Of a stretch of 64,000 nt of DNA, positions 53,546 to 63,373 are shown one piece after another. Under the pieces are notes generated by a model. The model worked only from the letters and a program-made list of their open reading frames with translations, ran no database searches and was not told the DNA's origin. Both the position numbers and the translations under genes were made by a program. This DNA comes from Xylanibacter ruminicola (GTDB taxonomy: Bacteria > Bacteroidota > Bacteroidia > Bacteroidales > Bacteroidaceae). Location: contig NZ_FRBD01000009.1 of the NCBI RefSeq assembly GCF_900142525.1, forward strand, positions 1 to 64,000. The letters run 5' to 3'. Each line of letters starts with the position of its first letter. Positions within the stretch are counted from its first letter, which is position 1.

Positions 53546-54487
53546 ATGGTTACAATTAAGAAAATTGAGATTAAGGACTACTTCGGAAAAGGAAATTTCG
53601 AATGGAATCTTGACCCAGTTGTAAACATCCTGGGAGGTAAGAATGGTAGTGGCAAATCATCACTCTTTAAGTTGTGCTATACCTTGTTAACAACTGAGAG
53701 AATAAACGAAGAAATGGATAAACATTTCTCAACTCTCTTTGAAAAAGTTGTTATAACATTATCTAACGATTGGACTGTAACATGGACGCGTGCTAAAGAG
53801 AATGAGCATTATTCTGTAGATATTGGCGGAAAAAAGCCTTTGGTTTTCAGAGAGTCTGTAGAGATATATGATAATAAAAGGGATAAACGTGTGTTCTCAG
53901 AATTATCATCACAGTTCAACGTTTTTATGATTAACTCTTTTGAGCAGCATACGGCAACTGCAGCGCAATATGAACGTCAACCCAAGTCATTGCCACTGGA
54001 TGATCCTACAATGCTTGATTTAATGATAAAAGATCAAATAGACCTGCGAAACAAGGATTTTTCCAAAGTGATGGAAGATTTTGTTGATTCTCCTGAAGAA
54101 GATGAACAGAAGCGAGCAGAGTATGTAAAATCATACAAGAAGATATATTCCATATTAGCTCATTTCCTTCAAGAATATGATGAACCTTTCAAAAGTTCTT
54201 TCGAGTTTACTAAGGATGGTAGTGCAATAGGCTTTGAGCGTCTGTCGATGGGTGAAAAGCAGATATTGCTCCTCTTGCTGATGGTGAGCAATACGAATCA
54301 GAAACCTTGCATTTTCTTCATGGACGAGCCCGATCTAAGTATGCACATTGATTGGAAGGAAATTCTGGTTAAGGAATTACATGACCTTAACCCTTATATG
54401 CAGATAATTCTTTCAACCCATGCCCCCAGCGTTATTACAGGTTGGCACGACAAAGTAAAGGAAGTTAGTCATCTTATAAAGAAGTAA
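53546..54487 (+). CDS. AAA family ATPase (ABC/SMC-type), AriA-like
   Basis: 313 residues. Starts IKKIEIKDYFGKGNFEWNL, then Walker A GGKNGSGKS (31-39); signature-like RLSMGEKQ near 230-237; Walker B CIFFMDEPDLS near 254-264; and the H-loop in ILSTHAPS. This is the SMC/OLD/RecF type of ATPase. It is followed after 9 bases by a DUF4435 gene. In the anti-phage system PARIS an ABC-type ATPase (AriA) sits before a DUF4435 TOPRIM nuclease (AriB) and holds it inactive until a phage anti-restriction protein is sensed. AriA proteins I recall are longer than 313 residues, so this may be a shorter relative. Confidence 0.8.
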   Translation: MVTIKKIEIKDYFGKGNFEWNLDPVVNILGGKNGSGKSSLFKLCYTLLTTERINEEMDKHFSTLFEKVVITLSNDWTVTWTRAKENEHYSVDIGGKKPLVFRESVEIYDNKRDKRVFSELSSQFNVFMINSFEQHTATAAQYERQPKSLPLDDPTMLDLMIKDQIDLRNKDFSKVMEDFVDSPEEDEQKRAEYVKSYKKIYSILAHFLQEYDEPFKSSFEFTKDGSAIGFERLSMGEKQILLLLLMVSNTNQKPCIFFMDEPDLSMHIDWKEILVKELHDLNPYMQIILSTHAPSVITGWHDKVKEVSHLIKK

Positions 54488-54496
54488 GGAGGGATT

Positions 54497-55483
54497 ATGG
54501 CAACACTTGAAAGTGGATTTAATCCTATCTATTCTGAAAATGCCTCAATATTGACAGGAAACCCTAACAGGGTGACTGTTGAGGTGGAAGATACGATTGA
54601 CAAGGATTTCTGGAGCGACCTGCTTGGGGAGTTATGTCCTGAAAAGGAATTCCATTTTGACCCTTATCATACAATCCTCAATGAAGATGGCACTTGTGAA
54701 CGGACAGGAAAAGGTAAATCACAAATCATCAATGCATCGGCAGGCTTTAACGACTGGCATATCGGCTGTGTTGATAGCGATTACGATTGGATTCTTTCTA
54801 ACTATACAGAAGCAGGCAAGACTATAAGTGGCAATAAGTACCTGCTTCAGACTTATGCTTATTCTATTGAGAATCTGATGTGCCTATCAAGCACATTATC
54901 TGATTTCTGTCGCGAAAATACGGAAGAAGATGTGGATTTTGATTTCGTAGATTATCTAACCAGGCTCTCAAAAGCCATTTATCCTTTATTGGTATGGTCA
55001 ACGTATTTATACAGTAAAGGTATTTTGGATTTCACACCTAATGATTGGCGTGAGGTATTGATAAATACCGAGAAAGATCCCGAGGTCTCCCTGGCTAAGA
55101 TTGTGACAAAAGCAAAAGCTAAGGTAGAAGAGTTTGATAAGAAATACGCTGGTGAAATAACAGAAAAAACGGATTTTGAGTTAGAGAATATCATCAAGAG
55201 AGACGTCACTGATGACGAAACTTATCTCTATGTACGTGGGCATGAACTATTTGATCATATTCTATATTCTGTCCTAAATTCCGTTATTAAAAAGTTGCGC
55301 AATCAACACTATGCGGTTCTCAGAACATCTGGTACAGATGAAGAATTCCGCAAAACAGCATTGCGTGAATACCAGAACAAAGATACAAATGTAGGGAAAG
55401 AACTTTCTAAAAACTATAGATACAAGAACAATACCCTGATATATAAAAAGATTTGGGCAGATGTAATGCAGATTTGGATGTAA
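54497..55483 (+). CDS. DUF4435 (TOPRIM-like) protein, AriB-like
   Basis: 328 residues. The DUF4435 pattern is visible: RVTVEVEDTIDKDFW (about 23-37), with Glu in the TOPRIM acidic position, IGCVDSDYDWIL (about 90-101) with the D-x-D pair, and LLQTYAYSIENLMCL (about 114-128). TOPRIM folds with Glu and D-x-D bind metal and cut nucleic acid, and AriB of PARIS is of this family, cutting tRNA when released by AriA. Partner of the ATPase encoded just upstream. It has no signal peptide. AT-rich like the neighbouring SIR2 gene. Confidence 0.78.
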   Translation: MATLESGFNPIYSENASILTGNPNRVTVEVEDTIDKDFWSDLLGELCPEKEFHFDPYHTILNEDGTCERTGKGKSQIINASAGFNDWHIGCVDSDYDWILSNYTEAGKTISGNKYLLQTYAYSIENLMCLSSTLSDFCRENTEEDVDFDFVDYLTRLSKAIYPLLVWSTYLYSKGILDFTPNDWREVLINTEKDPEVSLAKIVTKAKAKVEEFDKKYAGEITEKTDFELENIIKRDVTDDETYLYVRGHELFDHILYSVLNSVIKKLRNQHYAVLRTSGTDEEFRKTALREYQNKDTNVGKELSKNYRYKNNTLIYKKIWADVMQIWM

Positions 55484-55493
55484 TAATATAGCT

Positions 55494-58328
55494 ATGGATA
55501 AGTTGCAGTTTTCAAATATACTTCATATACAGGAAGCAAGTAAACAGGGACGCTTAGTAGTCTTTGTTGGTGCCGGCGTTTCGAATAATTCTGGTGTGCC
55601 CACATGGTCTGAGTTGATTCGCGAAATGAAGAATGACTGTGGGATAGATCAAGAAACGGATGATTTAAAAATTGCTCAACTCTATAAAGATGCAAGAGGG
55701 GAAAAGGAGTATATGGATAAAGTCAAGGAAGTACTAAAATATAACAGAGTAATTCCTAACGATATTCATAAGGCCATACTCGACTTAAATCCATGCCATA
55801 TTATAACTACGAACTATGACAATTTGCTGGAGCAGGAAATTGAGAACGAATTTAAGCAATTTGACATCATTAGAGAGGACAAGGATATGCCAAATATGGC
55901 TTATCCTAACTCGCTGATAAAAATGCATGGTGACTACGATACAAACAATATCGTACTTACCGAATCTGATTACTATAACTACGGAAAGAGTTTTCCGTTA
56001 ATCCGCTCATTTGTATTATCACTATTCGCAAGTAAACTTGTTGTTTTTATTGGCTTTTCTTTTGCTGATCTGAATCTCAAAATGATACTAAACGATCTTC
56101 GTTCTGTTCTGCATGATCGTATGCAGAGAATTTATCTTGTTTCAGATACGAAGCCTTCACAAATCATGAATAGCTACTATGAGAATAAAGGTATCAATGT
56201 TGTATATCTTGAAGAAGAAGATTTAGATGAGTTTAATTCCGAAACGAGTGAATATACATTGGAGATGCCCAAAGGTATTTACCTCTATAGGGTACTTAGA
56301 TGTATCAGCAATGTTAGGAAAGACTACAGACAAGATTTGGCGAGTAGGTTATATAGTCAAATAAAAGAATACAAAGATGAGTTGCCGGTTATTGGTGATG
56401 GATTGAGATATTTCATTCCCCCCCAAGAAATGGTTATGTATAATCCTTATTCTGATGGACTTCAGCTTTGCTCCCCTTATTTCAAATCGTTACATAAACA
56501 ACTAAAGTCGTTTGAAGGGAGAAGAAGATTCATACTTGATCATCCTAACATAAACAGGAAAGAGTTAAAGCAATTGGCTTATAACAACTACCTATATAGT
56601 ATTGATGATGTGTGCATTGTAGATCCTAACAAACAATATGAGTTGAATGTATCGCTTGGAGATTTTTCTTCTCTATGGTACTTGTATGATTTTGATTATA
56701 ACAATCTTCACAAGCGTTTGTTATATCTTAGTTCGAGGGAATTGTCATGTGACTCTAAAGATTTGGAATATCCTTTTATCCTATATAAATTAGGAAATTA
56801 TTATGAAGCATATCATATATATAATATGATACTTCCTATCGCATGGAAGAGAGGAAAGTATATAATATATTTTATTTGCTTATATAATTTATGGTCTATT
56901 AGAAACGGAGTGTATGCTACACTTCTTTTAGAAGATAAGAAATTAGCTTGTAGGTTATACGATAAGTTATCAGGAATTAATTTAGATGAGGTCTTAGGGC
57001 GACTTCCGATTTCAGAAGAAATCAGGAAGACATTCCAAGACTTGTTGTCATACCGTTATTTAGGGAATAGCGCGGTAGAAACAGAAGACAAGAAAGAACT
57101 CATTTATCAACAGAGGAAGTCTGGAGAAAAGGGGGGATCATCTATCAATAGTAATATTGTATCACTTCTTTCAAGATTTGAGCGCAATTTCCAATTTTGC
57201 AATAATAACTATATTATATGCGATAACAATGGATTCTTTAAGTCTATTGGCTATAATACCGTATGCGGAATACTAAATAGTTATGCAACTCCTGACACAA
57301 AATTTGAGGGATTAGACGTTAATACAACAAAAATAGACAAGCTTTTTTCTTTTTGTATATTTACCCTTGTATTTTGTATCGATTCCAAAAAGTTAATAGA
57401 AATATTTCGTCGATACGAAATTGACCATATAGAATTAACAGAAGATGCCATTGATACTGTAAATGAGTATTGGAAAAATCTCATTGATGCTAAACATATT
57501 CCTTTTACAGAAACAAGTATCTTTGGCTCTTATATTGAGAATCTGATATATGTTACCGCTAAAATTAGCAATGATGGAATTAATTCCGATAATGTCTACA
57601 ACTCAATTCTTAAATTCTGGGATTATATTGTTAGTTTTAAGATAAATGGGAATTTACTTGCGTTTCTCCTTTCAAGTCAGAAACCAACCAAAGAAGTGTT
57701 ATACTCTATTTTGGATAAATTGACTTCGAATCTTGATAAATACGATCATTTTGCTGATTGTTATGAATGGATTGCACGTTATATGAAGGAAATGGATATA
57801 ACTTATGACTTGGATATGGCGAGGTTAAAGGAGGATAAATATGCGAATGAATTGTATCATTTATATCCTGTACTAAATCCTTCATTGAAAGGTTTATTTT
57901 CTTCTTATTGTCAGAATAGACTATGTGAAATTAGGAAATATCTGAAATTCATAGTAGGCAATAATCTTGAAGTGGATTCTGTAATTGTCTTTAAGGAAAA
58001 ACTAAAGAAATTAGATAATAATCCACAATACTATAAATTGGATTGTTATTGGATGCTGAGTAAAATGCGTCATAACAAACAATACCAGTGCGTGTATGAA
58101 TCAATTGACGAGATTGCGAAAAAGAACAAATGTATGAAATTCTTTCTCGCGCCAACCGAGTATAATAAAAAAGCAGAGGTTGACATAGAGTGGATATTAA
58201 CGACTGGAGGTGAAGGTGTTCCTGAACTTGCAAAGATTCCAGAATATAAAGAGAAATTAAAACAGTATTTAATTGAACAAAAATATCTAAACGAAAGAAT
58301 AAGAAATAATATCGTAAGAGTTTTGTAA
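55494..58328 (+). CDS. SIR2-domain protein with long C-terminal region, probable defence NADase
   Basis: 944 residues. The N-terminal SIR2-type Rossmann fold: VVFVGAGVSNNSGVPTW (22-38), TTNYDNLLE (about 103-111) and the catalytic His in KMHGDYD (about 142-148), then KLVVFIGFSFADLNLK (about 180-195). All expected NAD-binding and catalytic positions are present. The other 650 residues are mainly helical, without a known motif, and may sense a phage signal. SIR2 proteins in defence systems often deplete NAD+ to stop infection. The coding is strongly AT-rich (16 of 60 bases G/C in the line at 56821). It begins 10 bases after the DUF4435 gene stop and ends 40 before pglZ. Confidence 0.82.
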   Translation: MDKLQFSNILHIQEASKQGRLVVFVGAGVSNNSGVPTWSELIREMKNDCGIDQETDDLKIAQLYKDARGEKEYMDKVKEVLKYNRVIPNDIHKAILDLNPCHIITTNYDNLLEQEIENEFKQFDIIREDKDMPNMAYPNSLIKMHGDYDTNNIVLTESDYYNYGKSFPLIRSFVLSLFASKLVVFIGFSFADLNLKMILNDLRSVLHDRMQRIYLVSDTKPSQIMNSYYENKGINVVYLEEEDLDEFNSETSEYTLEMPKGIYLYRVLRCISNVRKDYRQDLASRLYSQIKEYKDELPVIGDGLRYFIPPQEMVMYNPYSDGLQLCSPYFKSLHKQLKSFEGRRRFILDHPNINRKELKQLAYNNYLYSIDDVCIVDPNKQYELNVSLGDFSSLWYLYDFDYNNLHKRLLYLSSRELSCDSKDLEYPFILYKLGNYYEAYHIYNMILPIAWKRGKYIIYFICLYNLWSIRNGVYATLLLEDKKLACRLYDKLSGINLDEVLGRLPISEEIRKTFQDLLSYRYLGNSAVETEDKKELIYQQRKSGEKGGSSINSNIVSLLSRFERNFQFCNNNYIICDNNGFFKSIGYNTVCGILNSYATPDTKFEGLDVNTTKIDKLFSFCIFTLVFCIDSKKLIEIFRRYEIDHIELTEDAIDTVNEYWKNLIDAKHIPFTETSIFGSYIENLIYVTAKISNDGINSDNVYNSILKFWDYIVSFKINGNLLAFLLSSQKPTKEVLYSILDKLTSNLDKYDHFADCYEWIARYMKEMDITYDLDMARLKEDKYANELYHLYPVLNPSLKGLFSSYCQNRLCEIRKYLKFIVGNNLEVDSVIVFKEKLKKLDNNPQYYKLDCYWMLSKMRHNKQYQCVYESIDEIAKKNKCMKFFLAPTEYNKKAEVDIEWILTTGGEGVPELAKIPEYKEKLKQYLIEQKYLNERIRNNIVRVL

Positions 58329-58368
58329 AAGTTATAATATAAACTGACTCCGCATAAGATATTACATT

Positions 58369-60915
58369 ATGGTACAAGAAAGAATATACAACTATTTTGA
58401 ACGTAACCCACAACTGCACGTTCTGTTCATCTTCGACAAGATGAATATCAACTTTACAGAGTTGGAACTGGTAGAGTGGCCCGAGAATTATATATACAAG
58501 GTTTTTGATGGTGCTTGGTTTAATATCAAGTACGCAATAGAAAATACTTGGAAGGATAAAAATGTTGTGCTGCTCTTTACGGACAAGACCTGTCCAAAGA
58601 CAGAAGAACAGATGTTGGTGTTCCCACTGCTGGATATGCTAAAAGCTAATATGGAGTTCAAGGAGGACGACTATGAGAGCTTTATGCAGCAATATAACCT
58701 ACCAGAGAAATTCCGTCTATTTATCAAGAATAATATTAGCGAGATACAATCTACCAAGATTAGTTCAATGTTAGCTGGACATCTGGCTCCTGAGACATTC
58801 AGCGAAGATCTGGTGTGTAGAGCGTTCATCTCTTCGTACTTGGGCGAGAAGAAATTGCTGGATTGGGAACCGATCATTGTACACATGCTGGTACTCGGCT
58901 TGCAGTCGGAGGAGAAGAAACGTAATGACTTCTTCCATCGATTATCTAAGAATCTTGATGCAAAGAAAGCCGTAGATGCGAAACTCAATAGTCTGTTTGA
59001 CAGAACCTATAGTCCTAATTCTGACCAAAAGATGAAGGAGGTGGCTGAGTGCTTAAAATACAATAGTATCAGTCAACTGCTTGATGCAGCACAGGGTGAT
59101 AATTATAAGCAATATAAGATAAAGAACCAGATGATGCTTGAAGGCCAGAATAAGGTGTATGAATATGGACTTCAGAATCGTCAGTGGTCGGAGAAATTTA
59201 GCCAAGCAATGGCAGAACTCGCAAAGGACATTAAGGAAGAGGAAATAATAAGTGTATATGGTATTGATGCACAATATAACTATATGCCCGAAGCTCTGTG
59301 TTGGCCAATCCTCAAAGAGATTCTTGAAAAGAAACTTATGACGGAGCCAGAAGACGTGAATGACAGAATGCGTAACATGGCATTGAAATTCTCGCCACAG
59401 GCTGATATTCAAGTGGTGATTAAGTTCATTGAACAGGTTGCCTTGTACTACGAAAAGGTTAAGAATGTGGGAACTATGAAACTTAACACCCCTGAAGAAT
59501 ATGTGCAAAAATATATAGACCGGGACAATGGCCTCTATTTGGCAGATATGATTTATCGTCATTGTTTGGAGGCATATCACGACTTGATAACAAAAGAGAA
59601 TCCTATATGCCAGACCATCAACAATGTTAAGAACCAGTTGGATCAAGAATATGCAAAACTGGCCAATGTACTTAATCTGGAATGGTTGACATGCGTGAAA
59701 GAACGCGATGACATATTTGATAGCTTAAGTATCTGCAAACAGGAGGACTTCTATAATAACGAAAGTGAACCAAGTGCTAAGCAAGTAATAATCATTTCGG
59801 ATGCGTTGCGTTATGAGGTAGCAGCAGAATTGATGCAAGAATTGTCGAAGGAGAAGCATATTGCAAAGCTTTACCCTTACAAGGCTATGCTACCAACAGA
59901 AACCAAGTACTGCAAAACAGCATTATTGCCACATCGCACATTAGAACTGCAGGGAACAGAGTTGGTAATTGACGGTCAGGTTCTTGTTACTACCGAACAA
60001 CGAACAGCCCATTTGGCTAAATACAAAGAGGGAGCCGTATGCGTAAAATATGAGGATGTAATGAATGGTGACCAGACGAGTAACCGTGAACTATTTAAGC
60101 GTCCACTTGTCTATATTTTCCACGATGTTATAGATGAGAATAGTCACCCTCAGAATCCGTTCGAGATCATCCGTTCTTGCAGGACGGCGATTAATCAATT
60201 GGCGGTATTGGTTAAGAGACTTCACGCCACATGGAATGTAGCCAACGTGATTGTAACTGCTGACCACGGCTTTATCTATAATGATATTCATTTTGAAGAG
60301 AAAGATAAACATAGTATCAACGACCCAAATATTGAAAAGAAAACTCGATACTATCTTACAGACAGCACTGTTGAGGTGGAGGGAATAGCTAAATTCCCCT
60401 TAGAAAATGTTTCTGGCATTTCTGCAGCAAAACAGACCTTTGTAGCTGTTCCTTATGGAACAAATAGACTGGCGGCACCAGGTGGATATAATTTTGCCCA
60501 TGGAGGTGCAACGCTTCAGGAAATGATTATTCCTGTAATCAAGAGCAGTCAGCGCAGAACCGATAAGACGGAAAAGGTCGGTGTTTCATTGATGAATCAC
60601 AACCTAAATATGGTAAGTAGCCGTTTGAAGTTCCATTTAATCCAGTCGGAAGCTGTATCGATGACTATTATGGAACGTAGAATAGTTTGCCAGATTTTCA
60701 ATGGTGATGACCCTGTAACGATTGAAAAAGAATTGTTACTGAATAGTACTGATTCTGCAAATCTGAATAATCGAGTATTCGAGGTGACACTAAACTTGAA
60801 CAAATCTGTTACATCGAGTGTACTCCAGTTGCGTGTCTATGATGTGGAGGATAGGCTCAATCCTCTGATCAAAGAAACTGTGAAGAATAATACAATGATA
60901 GAACAAGATTTCTAA
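58369..60915 (+). CDS. pglZ: BREX phosphatase-like protein PglZ
   Basis: 848 residues. The alkaline-phosphatase-superfamily core is seen as VIIISDALRYEVAAEL near 472 and VIVTADHGFIYND near 627, with the metal-binding Asp and His. The N-terminal half is helical and the end is a beta-rich domain (VEVTLNLNKS). PglZ is a core protein of all BREX types and, with BrxB, BrxC and PglX, forms the defence and methylation complex. Its usual place, straight after pglX, is here separated by three cargo genes. Confidence 0.94.
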   Translation: MVQERIYNYFERNPQLHVLFIFDKMNINFTELELVEWPENYIYKVFDGAWFNIKYAIENTWKDKNVVLLFTDKTCPKTEEQMLVFPLLDMLKANMEFKEDDYESFMQQYNLPEKFRLFIKNNISEIQSTKISSMLAGHLAPETFSEDLVCRAFISSYLGEKKLLDWEPIIVHMLVLGLQSEEKKRNDFFHRLSKNLDAKKAVDAKLNSLFDRTYSPNSDQKMKEVAECLKYNSISQLLDAAQGDNYKQYKIKNQMMLEGQNKVYEYGLQNRQWSEKFSQAMAELAKDIKEEEIISVYGIDAQYNYMPEALCWPILKEILEKKLMTEPEDVNDRMRNMALKFSPQADIQVVIKFIEQVALYYEKVKNVGTMKLNTPEEYVQKYIDRDNGLYLADMIYRHCLEAYHDLITKENPICQTINNVKNQLDQEYAKLANVLNLEWLTCVKERDDIFDSLSICKQEDFYNNESEPSAKQVIIISDALRYEVAAELMQELSKEKHIAKLYPYKAMLPTETKYCKTALLPHRTLELQGTELVIDGQVLVTTEQRTAHLAKYKEGAVCVKYEDVMNGDQTSNRELFKRPLVYIFHDVIDENSHPQNPFEIIRSCRTAINQLAVLVKRLHATWNVANVIVTADHGFIYNDIHFEEKDKHSINDPNIEKKTRYYLTDSTVEVEGIAKFPLENVSGISAAKQTFVAVPYGTNRLAAPGGYNFAHGGATLQEMIIPVIKSSQRRTDKTEKVGVSLMNHNLNMVSSRLKFHLIQSEAVSMTIMERRIVCQIFNGDDPVTIEKELLLNSTDSANLNNRVFEVTLNLNKSVTSSVLQLRVYDVEDRLNPLIKETVKNNTMIEQDF

Positions 60916-60927
60916 AAAACTATAGAT

Positions 60928-63000
60928 ATGACACTACAGCAGAAGATAATGAGTGCCTTTATAGGCAAAGTGGTAAGAAAAGACCTTGCTTTCCAAGTAA
61001 AAGGTGGTCTTCCTGTTCCGACATATGTATTGGAGTACCTTTTAGGTCAGTACTGCGCTACCGATGACGAAGAAGCCATCGAACAGGGACTGGAGAAGGT
61101 TAAACAGGTAATTCAAAATAACTATGTTCATCGTGCTGAAGCAGAATCTGTAAAAGGAAAGATTCGCGAGGCAGGTCGTTATCGCGTCATTGATAAGATA
61201 TCTGTGACATTAAACGAAAAAGCAGACCAGTATGAAGCTGAGTTTGCTAATCTCGGATTGACTCATGTGCCAATTGGCACTCAATATGTCAAAGCTAACC
61301 CAAAGTTACTTTCAGGTAATGGCGTGTGGTGTATTGTCACCATCGGTTATATACAGGGAGAAGATATTAAAATGCGCTGGGACATCCAGACATTGAAACC
61401 TATCCAGATTTCCAATATTGACGTACAAGACTACATCGCCCAACGTCAGCAATTCACTACGGAAGAATGGATTGATTTCATGATGCATACCGTTGGTCTG
61501 AACCCTGAATTAATGAACAGAAGAGAGAAGTTCATCACATTGGCTCGTCTGCTGCCACATGTAGAAAACAACTTCAACTTTGTTGAACTTGGTCCCAAGG
61601 GAACTGGTAAGAGCCATGTTTTCCAGGAGCTATCACCTTATGGTGTATTGGTTAGTGGTGGTGATGTGACATCTGCTCGATTATTTGTAAAGATGTCAGG
61701 TAATAAGGAACTTCTCGGTCTGGTTGGTTATTGGGATGTAGTAGCATGGGATGAGTTTGAACAACAGAAAGGCCGTGCTGTAGAGCCGACCCTGATTGAC
61801 ATCATGCAGAACTACCTTGCCAACAAATCGTTTAACCGTGGTAAGGCTACTCACGAAGCGTCTGCTTCTATGTCGTTTGTGGGAAATACGAAACATACAG
61901 TCCCATACATGCTGAAGAACAGTCATCTTTTTGAGAGTATCCCAACCCCATTTGTTAAGGGTGCATTCCTTGATCGAATCCATCTGTATAACCCAGGATG
62001 GGAAATAAAGATGCTGAAGAAAGATAGTTTTTCTAAGGGATATGGCTTAATCACAGACTACATCGCTGCAGTTCTTCATGCCATGCGAAATACTGATTTG
62101 ACGGGAATGCTGAAGGATTATGCTAAATTTGACGGTTCACTATCAGAGCGCGATCATTTGGCAATTCGAAAGACATTCTCAGGAATGGTAAAGTTAATCT
62201 ATCCTGATCAGAAGATTACAGACGAGGAAGCTTTTGAATTAATTGAGTTCGCTGCAGAATGCCGTAAACGTGTGAAAGACCAGCTTTATGTCATCGACGA
62301 AACATTTACAGCAGAACCTGCCAAATTTGAGTATATCAATGTTAAGACAGGAGAAAAGCACAAGGTGTTGACACTGGAACAAATAGAAAACGAATTCGTT
62401 CCTGCTCATGAGCAGACTCTTCCTGATGATGAGACTTCTGAGTTGCCAGACACTACAGTAGGGAAAACCGCTGAGCCAGCATCTTCTAAGGAGGAGATTA
62501 AGGCTCCAGAAGAACAGGTCAAACAGAAAAAACTGGCTTCAAAATTCGTTGAGATCAGGGCCAATCAGTCAAATGTTTCATACAAGAAACTATTTGGGGA
62601 CTATCTTGAAACTGCATCGCACATTGTTATAACCGATCCTTACATCCGTGCACCTTTCCAGATAGAAAACCTTGTGGAGTTTATACAGACTGTACGTGAA
62701 TGTAGCAATAATAGTGAAGAACTTACTATTGAACTTCACACTCAGAATGATGAAGAGAAGGTTCCTGAAATGATTGATACCTTCGATGAGTTGAAGGATG
62801 AATTAGCTGCTGTGGGAATCGACTTTAGTTATTTCTTCGATGCAGATCATGACAGGAATATTGTTCTTGATAATGGTTGGAAGATAACTCTCTCACGTGG
62901 TCTGGACATCTTTGAGAAGTTCGGAAGATTCTCTTTAGGCAGCGTTCGTCAAACTAATCGTCGTTGTCGTGCATTCTCAGCAACATTTGTGCAAGAATAG
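60928..63000 (+). CDS. brxL: BREX protein BrxL (AAA+/Lon-like)
   Basis: 690 residues, family length. Walker A GPKGTGKSHVF near 220-230, followed by ELSPYGVLVSGGDVTSARLF, a BrxL hallmark; Walker B YWDVVAWDEFEQQ near 268; and a sensor region ASASMSFVGNTKH. The long hydrophilic insert EPASSKEEIKAPEEQVKQKK near 515-540 separates a C-terminal domain. BrxL is a ring-forming DNA-binding ATPase of type 1 BREX, needed for defence but not for methylation. I do not see a clear Lon Ser-Lys dyad. Confidence 0.94.
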   Translation: MTLQQKIMSAFIGKVVRKDLAFQVKGGLPVPTYVLEYLLGQYCATDDEEAIEQGLEKVKQVIQNNYVHRAEAESVKGKIREAGRYRVIDKISVTLNEKADQYEAEFANLGLTHVPIGTQYVKANPKLLSGNGVWCIVTIGYIQGEDIKMRWDIQTLKPIQISNIDVQDYIAQRQQFTTEEWIDFMMHTVGLNPELMNRREKFITLARLLPHVENNFNFVELGPKGTGKSHVFQELSPYGVLVSGGDVTSARLFVKMSGNKELLGLVGYWDVVAWDEFEQQKGRAVEPTLIDIMQNYLANKSFNRGKATHEASASMSFVGNTKHTVPYMLKNSHLFESIPTPFVKGAFLDRIHLYNPGWEIKMLKKDSFSKGYGLITDYIAAVLHAMRNTDLTGMLKDYAKFDGSLSERDHLAIRKTFSGMVKLIYPDQKITDEEAFELIEFAAECRKRVKDQLYVIDETFTAEPAKFEYINVKTGEKHKVLTLEQIENEFVPAHEQTLPDDETSELPDTTVGKTAEPASSKEEIKAPEEQVKQKKLASKFVEIRANQSNVSYKKLFGDYLETASHIVITDPYIRAPFQIENLVEFIQTVRECSNNSEELTIELHTQNDEEKVPEMIDTFDELKDELAAVGIDFSYFFDADHDRNIVLDNGWKITLSRGLDIFEKFGRFSLGSVRQTNRRCRAFSATFVQE

Positions 63001-63006
63001 ACCAGC

Positions 63007-63372
63007 ATGAAGTATCGTCTGTTTGTACCAATAGCGTTAGTTTTGCTCATCTTTGTATGTGCATGTTCTAATCGTAGTAAGTCAGAAGCAGGTATCATTG
63101 AGGATGATACTGTGATGGCTGATTCATCTTTCATTGCAGATTCTATCGACCGGCCACCATTTCCTGAACCTGGAATGGAACCACCGGAAATGAATGGCAG
63201 ACCACTACATCAATCACGCATGGAGCCACCACCTCCGCCACCCCTTGGGAAAGGTCGTTCTCCCCGCAAACCTGATAATATGCGTGGTTTTGACCCTGCA
63301 TCGGAAGATGACATGGAGGACAACGGTATGAGCCGATATATGGAGAATAATGACGAAGAAGGTTGGGATTAA
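63007..63372 (+). CDS. Small proline-rich lipoprotein after brxL
   Basis: 121 residues. Signal YRLFVPIALVLLIFVCACS ends in a lipobox VCAC, lipid Cys near residue 18-20. The mature part is low in complexity: acidic, then PPFPEPGMEPPEMNGRP, a run MEPPPPPPLGK, and an acidic tail EDDMEDNG. It starts 6 bases after brxL and precedes the next gene by 1 base, so it is part of the operon. An exported lipoprotein is unusual in a BREX locus. No family recognised. Confidence 0.65.
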   Translation: MKYRLFVPIALVLLIFVCACSNRSKSEAGIIEDDTVMADSSFIADSIDRPPFPEPGMEPPEMNGRPLHQSRMEPPPPPPLGKGRSPRKPDNMRGFDPASEDDMEDNGMSRYMENNDEEGWD

Positions 63373-63373
63373 T

